A stretch of 32,078 nucleotides of DNA from Chloroflexota bacterium (GTDB lineage: Bacteria; Chloroflexota; Limnocylindria; Limnocylindrales; CSP1-4). This document shows positions 22,230 to 31,078 of this stretch, one piece after another. Made by a program: the position numbers and the translations under genes. The stretch lies in the NCBI GenBank assembly GCA_021788175.1, contig JAJYKX010000007.1:1-32078 (forward strand), written 5' to 3'. The notes under the pieces were generated by a model. It did no database searches. It was given only the letters and a program-made list of their open reading frames with translations, and had not been told where the DNA came from. Numbering within the stretch: the first letter of the stretch is position 1; each line of letters starts with the position of its first letter.

Positions 22230-23807
22230 ATGCTGGCGACGCTCGTGACGGCGGTCGTGGAAGGGCTCCAGGGAGCGCTGGTGCGCGTCGAGGTGGACGT
22301 CGCGCCGGGCCTGCCGGTGTGCCAGATCGTCGGGCTGCCGGACGCCGCCCTGTCCGAGGCCCGCGAGCGGGTCCGGGGCGCGATCCGGAACAGCGGGTTC
22401 GCGTATCCCGCGCAGCGGATCACGGTGAACCTCGCCCCGGCCGGGCGCCGGAAGCACGGGGCGGCGTACGACGTCGCCATCGCGGTCGGGATCCTGGTCG
22501 CGTCGGGGCAGGTGGCGGCCTCCGGCGGCGACTGGGCCCTGCTCGGTGAGCTGTCCCTCTCCGGCGAGGTGCACCCGGTGCCGGGCGTGCTGCCCATGGT
22601 CCACACCCTGGCCCGCGCGGGCGCCCGGAGGGTGGGCGTCCCGGCGGCCAACGTCGCCGAGGCCGCGCTGGTGGAGGGGATCGAGGTCGAGCCGCTCCGC
22701 GGTCTCGACGATGCGGCGAGGCTGGTGGCCGGTCCGCGCGGGCGGCGGGCGGCCCGGGCGTCGCGCGCGGCGCCGGTCGCGGTCTCGGGGGTGATCGCGG
22801 CGGGTGCCACCGGCAGCGCCCCGCTGGTGGAGGCAGGGCCACCGGTCGACCTGGCAGATGTCCGGGGCCAGGCGGCTGCGCGCTGGGGCCTGGAGATCGC
22901 GATGGCGGGAGGACACAGCCTGCTGCTGGTGGGCCCGCCCGGCGCGGGCAAGACGCTCCTGGCGGGGACGATCCCGGGACTGCTCCCGGCGCTGGACGAC
23001 CGGGAGGCGCTCGAGGTGACGGTCATCGCCAGCGTCGCGGGGCTGCTCGGCCCGGGGGACGGCCTCCGGCGCGGGCGACCCTTCCGAGCCCCGCACCACA
23101 CGGCCTCCTATGCCGCGCTCGTGGGCGGCGGGCCCCGCCTCGCCCCGGGCGAAGTGAGCCTCGCCCACGCGGGCGTCCTGTTTCTCGACGAACTCGCCGA
23201 GTTCGACCGGGACGTCCTCGAGGCGCTGCGCCAGCCGCTGGAGGAGGGGAGCGTGGTGGTCGCGCGGGCGCAGGGAACCCTGCGCTTCCCGGCGCAGGTC
23301 CAGCTGGTGGCCGCCATGAACCCGTGCCGGTGCGGCTACTTCGGCGACCCGGACCGCGCGTGCACGTGTGCGCCGGGGGACCCGGAGCGGTACGTCCGGC
23401 GGGTGAGTGGACCCCTGCTGGACCGGCTGGACCTGCGGATCGAGATGCCCAGGGTGCGGCCGTCCGAACTCCTGCTCGGTCCGGACCCGGAGTCGAGCGC
23501 TGCGGTCGCCGCCCGCATCGCCGAGGCGCGTGCCCGCTCCCTGGCGAGGAACGGCGGCCGCCTGAACGCCCGCCTGGGCGGTCGCGAGACGGTGGAGCTG
23601 GGCCGGCTCGGAGATCCGGCGCGGGAGTTGCTGGCCGCGGTCGCCATCCGGCGCAGCCTCACGGCCCGCGGCGTGCATCGCATCCTGCGCGTGGCGCGGA
23701 CCATCGCGGACCTGGCCGGGCGGGATCCCGTCGACACCGGGGACGTGCTCGCGGCGGCGGACCTGCGAGACCCCGCGGCTGCGGCGCGGCCGGGACTGGC
23801 GGCCTGA
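22230..23807 (+). CDS. comM: ComM/YifB family Mg-chelatase-like AAA+ helicase
   Basis: The 525-residue protein has the N-terminal ChlI-like fold (VEVDVAPGLPVCQIVGLPDA, RITVNLAPAGRRKHGAAYDV). Its AAA+ core has Walker A LLLVGPPGAGKT (235-242), FRAPHHTASYAALVGGG, Walker B GVLFLDELAEF, QLVAAMNPCRCGYFGDPDRA with a Cys cluster, and the C-terminal lid (SLTARGVHRILRVARTIADL). ComM is a branch-migration helicase that helps integrate DNA taken up during natural transformation. TACGCT ends 7 bases before the ATG and no ribosome site is seen, so it may be leaderless. dprA follows after 3 bases, a conserved pairing. Confidence 0.95.
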   Translation: MLATLVTAVVEGLQGALVRVEVDVAPGLPVCQIVGLPDAALSEARERVRGAIRNSGFAYPAQRITVNLAPAGRRKHGAAYDVAIAVGILVASGQVAASGGDWALLGELSLSGEVHPVPGVLPMVHTLARAGARRVGVPAANVAEAALVEGIEVEPLRGLDDAARLVAGPRGRRAARASRAAPVAVSGVIAAGATGSAPLVEAGPPVDLADVRGQAAARWGLEIAMAGGHSLLLVGPPGAGKTLLAGTIPGLLPALDDREALEVTVIASVAGLLGPGDGLRRGRPFRAPHHTASYAALVGGGPRLAPGEVSLAHAGVLFLDELAEFDRDVLEALRQPLEEGSVVVARAQGTLRFPAQVQLVAAMNPCRCGYFGDPDRACTCAPGDPERYVRRVSGPLLDRLDLRIEMPRVRPSELLLGPDPESSAAVAARIAEARARSLARNGGRLNARLGGRETVELGRLGDPARELLAAVAIRRSLTARGVHRILRVARTIADLAGRDPVDTGDVLAAADLRDPAAAARPGLAA

Positions 23808-23810
23808 GCG

Positions 23811-25271
23811 ATGCTGGGCGTCGGTCTGTTCGGGCCGCTGGGGCCCGCGCCGGGCGGGACCCGCCACCGTGCCGCCGAGGTCGGGGACGTCCGGGCGCGC
23901 GCTGCCGGCGACCCGCAGACGGGCGGACCGCGGGACGGCCGTGCGAGCTTTTCCCCTCCCGGGCCCGCGGGCGCGCCCGCGGCCGAGGCTCGGAGCGGCA
24001 GACCGGCCGGGATCCACCCGGCATCCGGGCACCCGGAGCTCGCCGAGGAGCGGCAGGCCTGGATCGTCCTCGCCACGGTGGACGGGGTCGGGGAGAGGAC
24101 GCTCGCAGGGCTGGTGGCCGCCCACGGCAGTGCCCGGCACGCGCTCTGGCTCGCCGCCCGCGGCCGGCTCGGGCGGGCGCTGGGAGGAGTGGCGGATGGC
24201 CGGCGGGGCATCATCCCGGCGGCGACGATCGCGGGGATCGAGCGGGCCGCCCGGGAGCCGGGAGCGCGGCTCTCCGCGCTGGCGGCGCGGGGCGTGTGGA
24301 CCCTGACGCTGCTCGACCCCGACTACCCGCGGCGGCTCCTGACGCTCCTCTCGCCGCCGCCCGTCCTGTTCGGCCAGGGCGACGCGCGCGCCATGGAGAC
24401 ACCTCGGTCGGTCGCCGTCGTGGGGACCCGGCGACCCTCGCCCGGCGGCCGGTGGGAGGCGGCCCGGACGGCCGCGGGGTTGGCGGCGCGCGGGGTGACG
24501 GTCGTCTCCGGCCTCGCGGTCGGGATCGACGGCGCGGCGCACGCCGCCGCACTGGACGCCGGAGGAATGACGATCGCGGCCATCGGTTCCGGGCACGCCC
24601 GCCCGGGGCCGGCCGCGCACCGGGGCCTGGCGGAGCGTATCCGGGCGAGCGGCGCCGTCATCGGCGAGCTCCCTCCCGACGCGCACGCCTCGCGGGGCAC
24701 ATACCCGAGGCGCAACCGGCTGATCGTCGCCCTGGCGGATGCCGTGGTGGTCGTGGAGGCGCCCGCCAGGAGTGGCGCGCTCATCACCGCGCATCTCGCC
24801 CTGGAACAGGGCGTGCCACTCTGCGTGGCCCGCGGCCAGGAGGGCGCCGAACGGTCCGCGGGTTGCCGCGCCCTCCTCGACGAGGCGTCGGCGTGGCCGT
24901 TCACCGATGTGACCTCCCTGTGCGACTCCATGGGCTGGCGCGCCGTCGCCGCCGATGGCAGCCAGGAGGGTGGCCGGCCGGGTCGCGCCGACCCGGGACT
25001 GTCCCCGGAGGAGAGCACGGCACCCGGGCCACCCACGGCCACGCCGGACGGGCACGAGATCACCCCCCTCCCGCCGCTCGGGGCGGCCGAGCGCATGATC
25101 GCCCGGCGCCTGGCCGGCGGTCCGGCCACGATGGACGAGCTGCTCGCCGTCACCGGCGCTGCGCCGGGCGAGCTGGCGGCGGCCCTGACGCTGCTCCAGC
25201 TGCGCGGCCTGGCCCGCACCCTCGGACCGCTCTACCTCCCGGCGGGGTCGCTGCTGCTGGCGGTGCCCTGA
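23811..25271 (+). CDS. dprA: DNA processing protein DprA
   Basis: The 486-residue protein loads RecA onto incoming single-stranded DNA. Its Rossmann-like core reads SVAVVGTRRPSPGGRWEAAR, VVSGLAVGIDGAAHAAALDA, TIAAIGSGHARPGPAAHRGL, TYPRRNRLIVALADAVVVVE, SGALITAHLALEQGVPLCVA. A SAM-like region precedes it (AWIVLATVDGVGERTLAGLV) and a winged-helix domain ends it (LLAVTGAAPGELAAALTLLQ). It is longer than the usual 360-380 because of about 80 Gly/Pro/Arg-rich N-terminal residues, whose translation is doubtful, and a linker near 390-425. No better downstream start with a ribosome site was obvious. The FPVPG-like segment of typical DprA is altered (LCVARGQEGAERS). Confidence 0.93.
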   Translation: MLGVGLFGPLGPAPGGTRHRAAEVGDVRARAAGDPQTGGPRDGRASFSPPGPAGAPAAEARSGRPAGIHPASGHPELAEERQAWIVLATVDGVGERTLAGLVAAHGSARHALWLAARGRLGRALGGVADGRRGIIPAATIAGIERAAREPGARLSALAARGVWTLTLLDPDYPRRLLTLLSPPPVLFGQGDARAMETPRSVAVVGTRRPSPGGRWEAARTAAGLAARGVTVVSGLAVGIDGAAHAAALDAGGMTIAAIGSGHARPGPAAHRGLAERIRASGAVIGELPPDAHASRGTYPRRNRLIVALADAVVVVEAPARSGALITAHLALEQGVPLCVARGQEGAERSAGCRALLDEASAWPFTDVTSLCDSMGWRAVAADGSQEGGRPGRADPGLSPEESTAPGPPTATPDGHEITPLPPLGAAERMIARRLAGGPATMDELLAVTGAAPGELAAALTLLQLRGLARTLGPLYLPAGSLLLAVP

Positions 25272-25386
25272 CACCGGTCGACGCCGTGCGCATCGCCCGA
25301 CGACGACCTCGCGCCCGGCCCTCGCGCCGGGTCCATCCCCTCCGGCGCCGCGCCGGGTTGCGCTCGTCTGCTACCCTGCACGGCGG

Positions 25387-27177
25387 ATGAAGCGGGTCGG
25401 GCGCTCCGCCGGGTCACGCATCACCAGTCCCGGGTCATCTGGGCCGGGACCGCTGCGGGCAGTCATCCTGGTTGCCCTGTCGTTACCCGTCCTCGCGAGC
25501 GTCTACATGCTGTCCCTGCGAAGCCACCCCCGTGCCCTCCGCGTCGCCGCGCTCGGCGTCGTGCTCGTCGTCGCCGTGTCGATCGCCGCCGTGCGGCTCG
25601 TGCCGCAGACTCAGGGCCACCTTCCTCCGCCGGTGGACACGCGGGCCGTGGGCCGGCTGGCAACCCCCATCGTCGCGGGGGTGCCGGGGGACCAGGGGAT
25701 CGACCTCGCGTTCAGCGCGGCGATGGACGCCCCGTCGGTCCAGGCCGCGCTCTCGGTCACACCGGCCGCCGCCGTGCAGCTCTCCTGGTCCGCCGGCGAC
25801 ACGCGACTCCAGATCGCGCCGCAGCAGGCATGGGCGGGGGGCACGGTCTACACCATCTCGGTGGGCCAGGCCGCGCGAACCGCGTCCGGGCAGACCCTCG
25901 CCGAGCCGGTTCGCGCCGTCTTCATGACGGAGGACGCGCCCACGGCGACGATCCAGGCCGCCTATCTCTCGGGGAAGCGCGCCGGCCTCACGCAGGGGTT
26001 CCGCCTCACGTTCAGCCGCTCGGTGAGCCTGGCGAGCGTGCAGGCCGCGCTGAGGATCACCCCGGCCGTCGACGGCCAGCTGACGACCGGCATGCAGCGC
26101 GGTGACCCCACCGAGATCACCTTCGTGCCGTCCACGGCCCTCGCCCCCGACACCACCTACGCGGTCACGTTCTCGTCGCCGGTCCTCTCGTCGGACGGGA
26201 TGGCCGTGGCCCCGGTGCCCCGGCTGGTCGTCCGCACGCTGGATCGCCCCTCCGTCGTGCGCACCCGGCCGGCCGACCACGCCCAGGGCGTGGCCGCCGA
26301 CGCGTCGGTGAGCATCCGCTTCGACCGCTCGATGGATCCGGCCACCACCCAGGCAGCATTCCGCCTTGTCGCGGCGGCCACCGGCGCCGCCGTCCGCGGG
26401 ACCTTCAGCTGGGTCGAGAACGGGACCGTGCTGGTGTTCAGTCCCACGCGGGCCTTCGAGGCAGGCCACGTCTACACGCTCACGCTGGCGTCGTCGGCCA
26501 CGTCGGCGGACGGCGCGACCGTGGCGCTGCCGGGCGGGGGGACCGCGCTGCGGGCATCCTTCCGCGTGGTGGCCCCGACGCCCGCGTCGGCCCGGAAGAC
26601 GACCGCGCCCGCGCCGACCACGAAGCCGGCGCCAGTGACCGCACCAGCATCCGGCAGCACGGCCCCCAGGGCCACGCCGACGCCATCCCCATCGGCCGGG
26701 TCGACGGCCAGCGCCCCCTGGCTGAGCGTGGAACGCTACGCGCTGCAGCTGCTGAACTGCACGCGGACCGGCGGCTGGGTCCGTGCGGACGGCACGTGCG
26801 ATGGGTACGGGTCCGGCAAGTACAGCTCCTACGTGGCGCCGCTCAGCCTGAGCGCGGGGATCTCCACCGACGTGTCGCGCCCGTACGCGAAGTACCAGGC
26901 GGTGCGCGACGCCTGCAGCCACTTCCTCGACGGGACGCCGGGCGATCGCCTCGCGCGCGCCGGCTACACCAGCTACCGCTGGGCGGAGAACATCGGCTGC
27001 CAGACCGGCGACCCGCGGCAGGTGGCCATCAACTCGCTCCTCTTCTTCCAGTCGGAGAAGTCGTACGACGGCGGCCACTGGGTCAACCTGAAGAACCCGG
27101 AGTACTCCACCGTCGGGATCGGTGTCTGGGACTACAACGGGTACGTCCTGGTCGTCTTCGACTTCTATCACCCGTGA
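25387..27177 (+). CDS. Membrane-anchored Ig-like (Big_5) and CAP-domain protein
   Basis: The 596-residue protein has two hydrophobic stretches near the N-terminus (AVILVALSLPVLASVYML and LRVAALGVVLVVAVSIAAVR). Three Big_5/SbsA-type Ig-like domains follow (DLAFSAAMDAPSVQAALSVT; FRLTFSRSVSLASVQAALRI; VSIRFDRSMDPATTQAAFRL), each ending with a YT(I/L)-type strand. After a Pro/Thr/Ala linker (about 395-440) comes a CAP/SCP domain: VERYALQLLNCTRTGGWVRA, AENIGCQTGDPRQVAINSLL, GGHWVNLKNPEYSTVGIGVW. The assembly should face outside the cell. CAP domains of this bacterial type have no agreed activity. TACCCT lies 9 bases before the ATG, so it may be leaderless. Confidence 0.88.
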   Translation: MKRVGRSAGSRITSPGSSGPGPLRAVILVALSLPVLASVYMLSLRSHPRALRVAALGVVLVVAVSIAAVRLVPQTQGHLPPPVDTRAVGRLATPIVAGVPGDQGIDLAFSAAMDAPSVQAALSVTPAAAVQLSWSAGDTRLQIAPQQAWAGGTVYTISVGQAARTASGQTLAEPVRAVFMTEDAPTATIQAAYLSGKRAGLTQGFRLTFSRSVSLASVQAALRITPAVDGQLTTGMQRGDPTEITFVPSTALAPDTTYAVTFSSPVLSSDGMAVAPVPRLVVRTLDRPSVVRTRPADHAQGVAADASVSIRFDRSMDPATTQAAFRLVAAATGAAVRGTFSWVENGTVLVFSPTRAFEAGHVYTLTLASSATSADGATVALPGGGTALRASFRVVAPTPASARKTTAPAPTTKPAPVTAPASGSTAPRATPTPSPSAGSTASAPWLSVERYALQLLNCTRTGGWVRADGTCDGYGSGKYSSYVAPLSLSAGISTDVSRPYAKYQAVRDACSHFLDGTPGDRLARAGYTSYRWAENIGCQTGDPRQVAINSLLFFQSEKSYDGGHWVNLKNPEYSTVGIGVWDYNGYVLVVFDFYHP

Positions 27178-27181
27178 CCCC

Positions 27182-27493
27182 GTGATCCGCGACGCGATCC
27201 TGCACCTGCTCAACGAGCAGCCGCTGCTGGTCGACCTGCCGGCGCTGCCGGCGGCCGGCGACACGTGCGTCCTGTGCAGCAACGTGCGCACCACGGCCGG
27301 CAAGCGGCCCGTCTGGGTGGACCGCGGCGAGCATCTCTTCGTCTTCCCCCTCTCGCAGGTGCGATTCCTGGAGGTCCCGGCGACGGAGGCGGAGGCCGAC
27401 GAGCCGGCGCGATCCACGGGCCTGGAGCTGGCACCGGTGGAGCCCGAGCTGGAGCTGGACGAGGACCTCCTGCGACGCATCCGGGAGAGCTGA
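27182..27493 (+). CDS. Small CXXC protein of unknown function
   Basis: I do not recognise the family. The frame from GTG 27182, 4 bases after the CAP gene stop, gives 103 residues: MIRDAILHLLNEQPLLVDLP, then AAGDTCVLCSNVRTTAGKRP, VWVDRGEHLFVFPLSQVRFL, and an acidic C-terminus (ELELDEDLLRRIRES). The single CXXC may bind zinc or be redox active. The even hydrophobic spacing and placement within an operon favour a real gene. There is no ribosome site, so translation probably depends on the upstream gene. The ORF-track start at 27122 lies inside the CAP gene. Confidence 0.65.
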   Translation: MIRDAILHLLNEQPLLVDLPALPAAGDTCVLCSNVRTTAGKRPVWVDRGEHLFVFPLSQVRFLEVPATEAEADEPARSTGLELAPVEPELELDEDLLRRIRES

Positions 27494-27542
27494 CCGGACG
27501 CGCCCCCACCGCTCCCGGCGGTGGTGCGGCGAGCACGTCCGG
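27494..27542 (+). terminator. Nested hairpin before topA
   Basis: CCGGACG (27494-27500) pairs with CGTCCGG (27536-27542), enclosing CCACCGC-TCCCG-GCGGTGG (27506-27524). It starts at the first base after the upstream stop, so it probably ends that transcript. Confidence 0.5.
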
Positions 27543-27579
27543 AGCATCCGGGGGTGACGGAGCGGCAAGAGGCGGGTGC

Positions 27580-27585
27580 TACACT
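27580..27585 (+). promoter_or_regulatory. Probable -10 element, leaderless topA
   Basis: TACACT ends 8 bases before the topA ATG at 27594, with no ribosome binding site between. A TGACGG at 27555-27560 could be a weak -35 (19-base spacer). Confidence 0.45.
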
Positions 27586-27593
27586 CCCGCGCG

Positions 27594-30062
27594 ATGACGA
27601 AGAACCTCGTGGTCGTCGAGTCGCCTGCCAAGGCGAAGACGATCGAGCGGTACCTCGGCCCGGAGTACCGCGTGCTGGCATCCTACGGCCACGTCCGTGA
27701 TCTCCCGGAGAACCCCGGTCGGGGCAAGCTGGGGGTGGACGTCGACCACGATTTCGCCCCCGAGTACGTGATCTCCGAGGACCGCCGCCGCCAGGTGGAG
27801 GCCATCCGGAAGGCGGCCCGCACGGCCGACCAGGTCTATCTCGCCACGGACCTCGACCGCGAGGGGGAGGCGATCGCCTGGCACGTCGCGGAGGCGGCGG
27901 ACGTCCCGGCCGAGAAGACCCGGCGGGTCACCTTCAGCGAGATCACGCAGGGCGCGATCCAGGATGCCTTCCGGCACCCGCGCGGGATCGACGTGCACCT
28001 CGTCGACGCGCAGCAGACGCGCCGGATCGTGGACCGGCTGGTGGGCTACACGTTGAGCCCGCTGCTCTCGCGCAAGGTCCGGGGCGGACTGTCCGCCGGT
28101 CGCGTGCAGTCGGTGGCGGTCCGGCTGGTCGTGGAGCGCGAGCGCGAGATCCGCGACTTCTCCGCGCGCGAGTACTGGACGCTGGAGGCCCTGCTCGAGA
28201 CCCGGGGGGGCGAGCGGTTCGCCGCCGACGTGGTCCGGTTCGACGGCGCGAAGCTCGAGATCGGCGACGGTCCCACCGCCGATGCGCACGCCACGGCCCT
28301 GCGGGCACTCCGGCCGCGCGTGGCGAAGGTGGCGGTGACCAGGCGGCGCACGAACCCGGCACCCCCGTTCACCACCAGCACGCTGCAGCAGGAGGCGAGC
28401 CGCAAGCTGGGCTTCTCGCCCAAGCGCACCATGTCCGTCGCCCAGCGGCTCTACGAGGGCGTGGAGACCGGCGAGGGTCAGGTCGGCCTGATCACGTACA
28501 TGCGCACCGACTCCACCGCGATGGCCAGCGTGGCCATGAGCGAGGCGCGCGACGTGATCCGCGATCGCTTCGGAACGCCGTACGTCATGCCGCGCGGGCG
28601 CGTCTACCGCACCCGCACCCGCGGGGCCCAGGAGGCGCACGAGTCGATCCGGCCGACCAGCTTCCGGCGCGACCCGGACTCCCTTGCCGGCCACCTGAAG
28701 CCTGACGAGCTGCGGCTCTACCGGCTCGTCTGGCAGCGGGCGCTCGCATCGCAGATGGCGTCGAAGGAGATCGAGACCACGGGCGTGGACCTCGAGGCCG
28801 GTCCCTACGGGCTGCGCGCCAGCGCGAGCCGGACGACGTTCGACGGGTTCGCGCGCGTCTACACCGAGGGCCGCGACGACGGCACGGAGGAGCGCGAGAG
28901 CCAGCTGCCGCCGCTCGCCGAGGGCGACGAGACGTCCGTGGCGGACGTCACGAGCACCCAGCACTTCACCGAGCCGCCGCCCCGGTACACGGAGGCGACC
29001 CTGGTGAAGGCGCTCGAGGAGAAGGGGATCGGCCGCCCGTCCACCTACGCGGCGATCATCTCGACCATCCAGGACCGGGGCTACGTCTCCCTGGTGGACC
29101 GGCGCCTCCGCCCCGAGCCGATCGGTGAGATCGTGACCGACCTGCTGGTGGAGCACTTCGGAGAGTTCGTCGACCCCGAGTTCACGGCCCGCATGGAGGA
29201 GCGGCTCGACGAGATCGCCCGCGGCGAGCGTGCCTGGGTGCCGCTGCTGCGCGAGTTCTACGGGCCGCTGCGGGACCTGGTGGACGCGAAACGCAAGGAA
29301 CTCCGCCGGCGCGACTTCACCACCGAGCCCTCGGACGAGGTCTGCTCGCTCGGCCATCCCATGGTCATCCGGCTGGGGCGCTACGGGCGCTTCCTCTCCT
29401 GCTCCCTCTACCCGGAGCACCAGGAGAGCCGGCCACTCCCTGGAGAGACCGGGGGCAGCGCGGGAGCCCCGGCCGAAGGCGCGGAGGCCCCGGCGGGCCT
29501 GCCGGGCACGGGCCAGCCATGCCCCGAGTGCGGCCAGGGAACCCTGGTGGAGAAGCGCGGGCGCTTCGGGCCGTTCGTGGGCTGCTCGCGCTACCCCGAA
29601 TGCACGTACATCCAGCGCCAGGGGCCGCCGCCCCCGCCCCCGCTGCCGTTCGAGGTGCCCTGCCCGAAGTGCGGAAAGGGGCACCTGGCGACACGGCGCG
29701 CCCGGCGGACCGGGAAGGTCTTCTGGGGCTGCTCCCGGTACCCCTCCTGCGACTTCACCACCGACTTCGAGCCGGTCGGCGCGCGGCACGGCGCCGACGC
29801 GGGCCCGGTCGCCCGGCACGGCGACGGCGGGATCTGCCTCCAGTGCGGCGCGGCCGTCCCGCTGCCGGAGGGGGACCTGGTCGGTCTCACCCTGCCCGGC
29901 GGGCCGCCGGATCCCGGCGCCCTCGCGCCGCGGAGGACGCGCTCCGGGGGCCGCTCGTCCGCGGCCCGGACCGCCCGGTCGCGACAGGGGGGTGCCTCGC
30001 GCCAGGCCAGCACGTCGCGCCGCACCACCTCCCGGCGCGGGGCGGATGCCGGCCCCGCGTGA
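27594..30062 (+). CDS. topA: DNA topoisomerase I
   Basis: The 822-residue type IA topoisomerase relaxes negative supercoils. The Toprim domain has NLVVVESPAKAKTIERYLG (Glu9) and LATDLDREGEAIAWH (Asp86, Asp88). The active-site Tyr302 is in GLITYMRTDST, with GLSAGRVQSVAVRLVVERER and EEKGIGRPSTYAAIISTIQD also present. Zinc fingers follow. The first is degenerate (VCSLGHPM ... FLSCSLYPEHQ), keeping Cys/His rather than four Cys. The second (CPECGQGTL ... CSRYPEC) and third (CPKCGKGHL ... CSRYPSC) are complete, and a half site (CLQCG) follows. The tail is a Ser/Arg-rich basic stretch that may hold DNA, as in actinobacterial TopA. The ATG 27594 start replaces the ORF-track TTG/CTG at 27576. Its stop overlaps xerC (GTGA). 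Confidence 0.97.
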   Translation: MTKNLVVVESPAKAKTIERYLGPEYRVLASYGHVRDLPENPGRGKLGVDVDHDFAPEYVISEDRRRQVEAIRKAARTADQVYLATDLDREGEAIAWHVAEAADVPAEKTRRVTFSEITQGAIQDAFRHPRGIDVHLVDAQQTRRIVDRLVGYTLSPLLSRKVRGGLSAGRVQSVAVRLVVEREREIRDFSAREYWTLEALLETRGGERFAADVVRFDGAKLEIGDGPTADAHATALRALRPRVAKVAVTRRRTNPAPPFTTSTLQQEASRKLGFSPKRTMSVAQRLYEGVETGEGQVGLITYMRTDSTAMASVAMSEARDVIRDRFGTPYVMPRGRVYRTRTRGAQEAHESIRPTSFRRDPDSLAGHLKPDELRLYRLVWQRALASQMASKEIETTGVDLEAGPYGLRASASRTTFDGFARVYTEGRDDGTEERESQLPPLAEGDETSVADVTSTQHFTEPPPRYTEATLVKALEEKGIGRPSTYAAIISTIQDRGYVSLVDRRLRPEPIGEIVTDLLVEHFGEFVDPEFTARMEERLDEIARGERAWVPLLREFYGPLRDLVDAKRKELRRRDFTTEPSDEVCSLGHPMVIRLGRYGRFLSCSLYPEHQESRPLPGETGGSAGAPAEGAEAPAGLPGTGQPCPECGQGTLVEKRGRFGPFVGCSRYPECTYIQRQGPPPPPPLPFEVPCPKCGKGHLATRRARRTGKVFWGCSRYPSCDFTTDFEPVGARHGADAGPVARHGDGGICLQCGAAVPLPEGDLVGLTLPGGPPDPGALAPRRTRSGGRSSAARTARSRQGGASRQASTSRRTTSRRGADAGPA

Positions 30063-31078
30063 GCCCGGAGGACGCCCTCGCGTCGTTCCTCGAGGCGCTC
30101 GTCGCCCGGGACGCGTCGCCGCACACGATCCGGGCCTACCGGACCGCGCTGCGCGACTACCTCGGGTGGCTGGCGTCAGCGCAGGCGGCCGCGCTGGCGC
30201 GTCCCGGTCGTGACGCCGACACGGCGTGGGATCGCCCGTCGCGGGCCGTGCTGCGCGGCTACCTGGGGCACCTCTCCACCCGCCTGGCGCGCCGCTCGGT
30301 GGGGAGCCGCCTGGGCGCCATCCGGTCCTTCTACCGGCACGCGCGCCGGGCAGGCTGGGTGGAGGGCGATCCGTGGGCCGGGCTCGCCACGCCTCGACAG
30401 GGCACCCGGCTCCCGAAGGTGCTGGAGGTCGGCGACGTCGAGCAGCTCCTGGACGCCACGGACGTCCGCGGCATGGCGCCCGGCGCGGAGACGGGCGGGC
30501 GGCGTGGCGGCGGACGCGCCGGGGACGCCGCGCGGCTCGCGGTGCGCGACCGGGCGATCGTCGAGACGGCCTACGCCGCGGGCCTCCGGATCAGCGAGCT
30601 GGCCGGGCTGCGGATGGGCAACCTCGACCTGCGGCACGGCGAGGTGCGCGTCCTGGGCAAGGGCCGCAAGGAGCGCGTCTCGCTGCTGGGGCGCCCGGCG
30701 GTGGAGGCGCTCTCCGAGTACCTCGCCGAGGTGCGCCCGGCGCTGCGCTCGCGGGCCGGTGGGGCGGACGAGGGGAGCGTCTTCCTTAACGCACGCGGGA
30801 CGTCGCTGGGCGTCCGCGGGATGCGCCTCCGGATCGACCGGCTGGCGCGGCTCGCGGGCCTCCCCGATGGGGTGAGCCCGCACACCCTGCGCCACTCCTT
30901 CGCCAGCCACCTGCTCGACGGCGGCGCCGACCTGCGCGTGGTGCAGGAGCTGCTCGGTCACAGCAGCCTCGCCACCACGCAGCTCTACACGCACGTGTCG
31001 CCGGGACGCCTGCGGAGCGCGTACGCCGCCGCACACCCGCGCTCGCGCCGCGCCCCGTCGGCGACGGACCGGCCGTGA
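30059..31078 (+). CDS. xerC: Tyrosine recombinase XerC/XerD
   Basis: The start is GTG 30059, overlapping the topA stop. The 339 residues have the Xer N-terminal domain (LASFLEALVARDASPHTIRA, AIRSFYRHARRAGWVEGDPW). The catalytic set is Arg in AAGLRISELAGL, Lys in GKGRKERVSLL, HTLRHSFASHLLDGGADLR, His in ELLGHSSLATTQ and Tyr in LYTHVSPGRL. It would resolve chromosome dimers at dif. A Gly/Arg-rich insertion ([19 protein letters not shown]) before the Arg helix is unusual. XerC versus XerD cannot be settled here. Position after topA is common for xer genes. Its stop overlaps murJ (GTGA). Confidence 0.93.
   Translation: MSPEDALASFLEALVARDASPHTIRAYRTALRDYLGWLASAQAAALARPGRDADTAWDRPSRAVLRGYLGHLSTRLARRSVGSRLGAIRSFYRHARRAGWVEGDPWAGLATPRQGTRLPKVLEVGDVEQLLDATDVRGMAPGAETGGRRGGGRAGDAARLAVRDRAIVETAYAAGLRISELAGLRMGNLDLRHGEVRVLGKGRKERVSLLGRPAVEALSEYLAEVRPALRSRAGGADEGSVFLNARGTSLGVRGMRLRIDRLARLAGLPDGVSPHTLRHSFASHLLDGGADLRVVQELLGHSSLATTQLYTHVSPGRLRSAYAAAHPRSRRAPSATDRP

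Noticed and set aside
19097-23101. 1334-residue minus-strand ORF
   Set aside because: It crosses the reverse of four well-supported genes (NfeD, slipin, cpaE-like, comM) and has the Arg/Pro/Ser-rich look of a GC-rich shadow frame.
21945-25274. 1109-residue minus-strand ORF
   Set aside because: Antisense shadow of comM and dprA, with low-complexity Arg/Gly/Pro composition.
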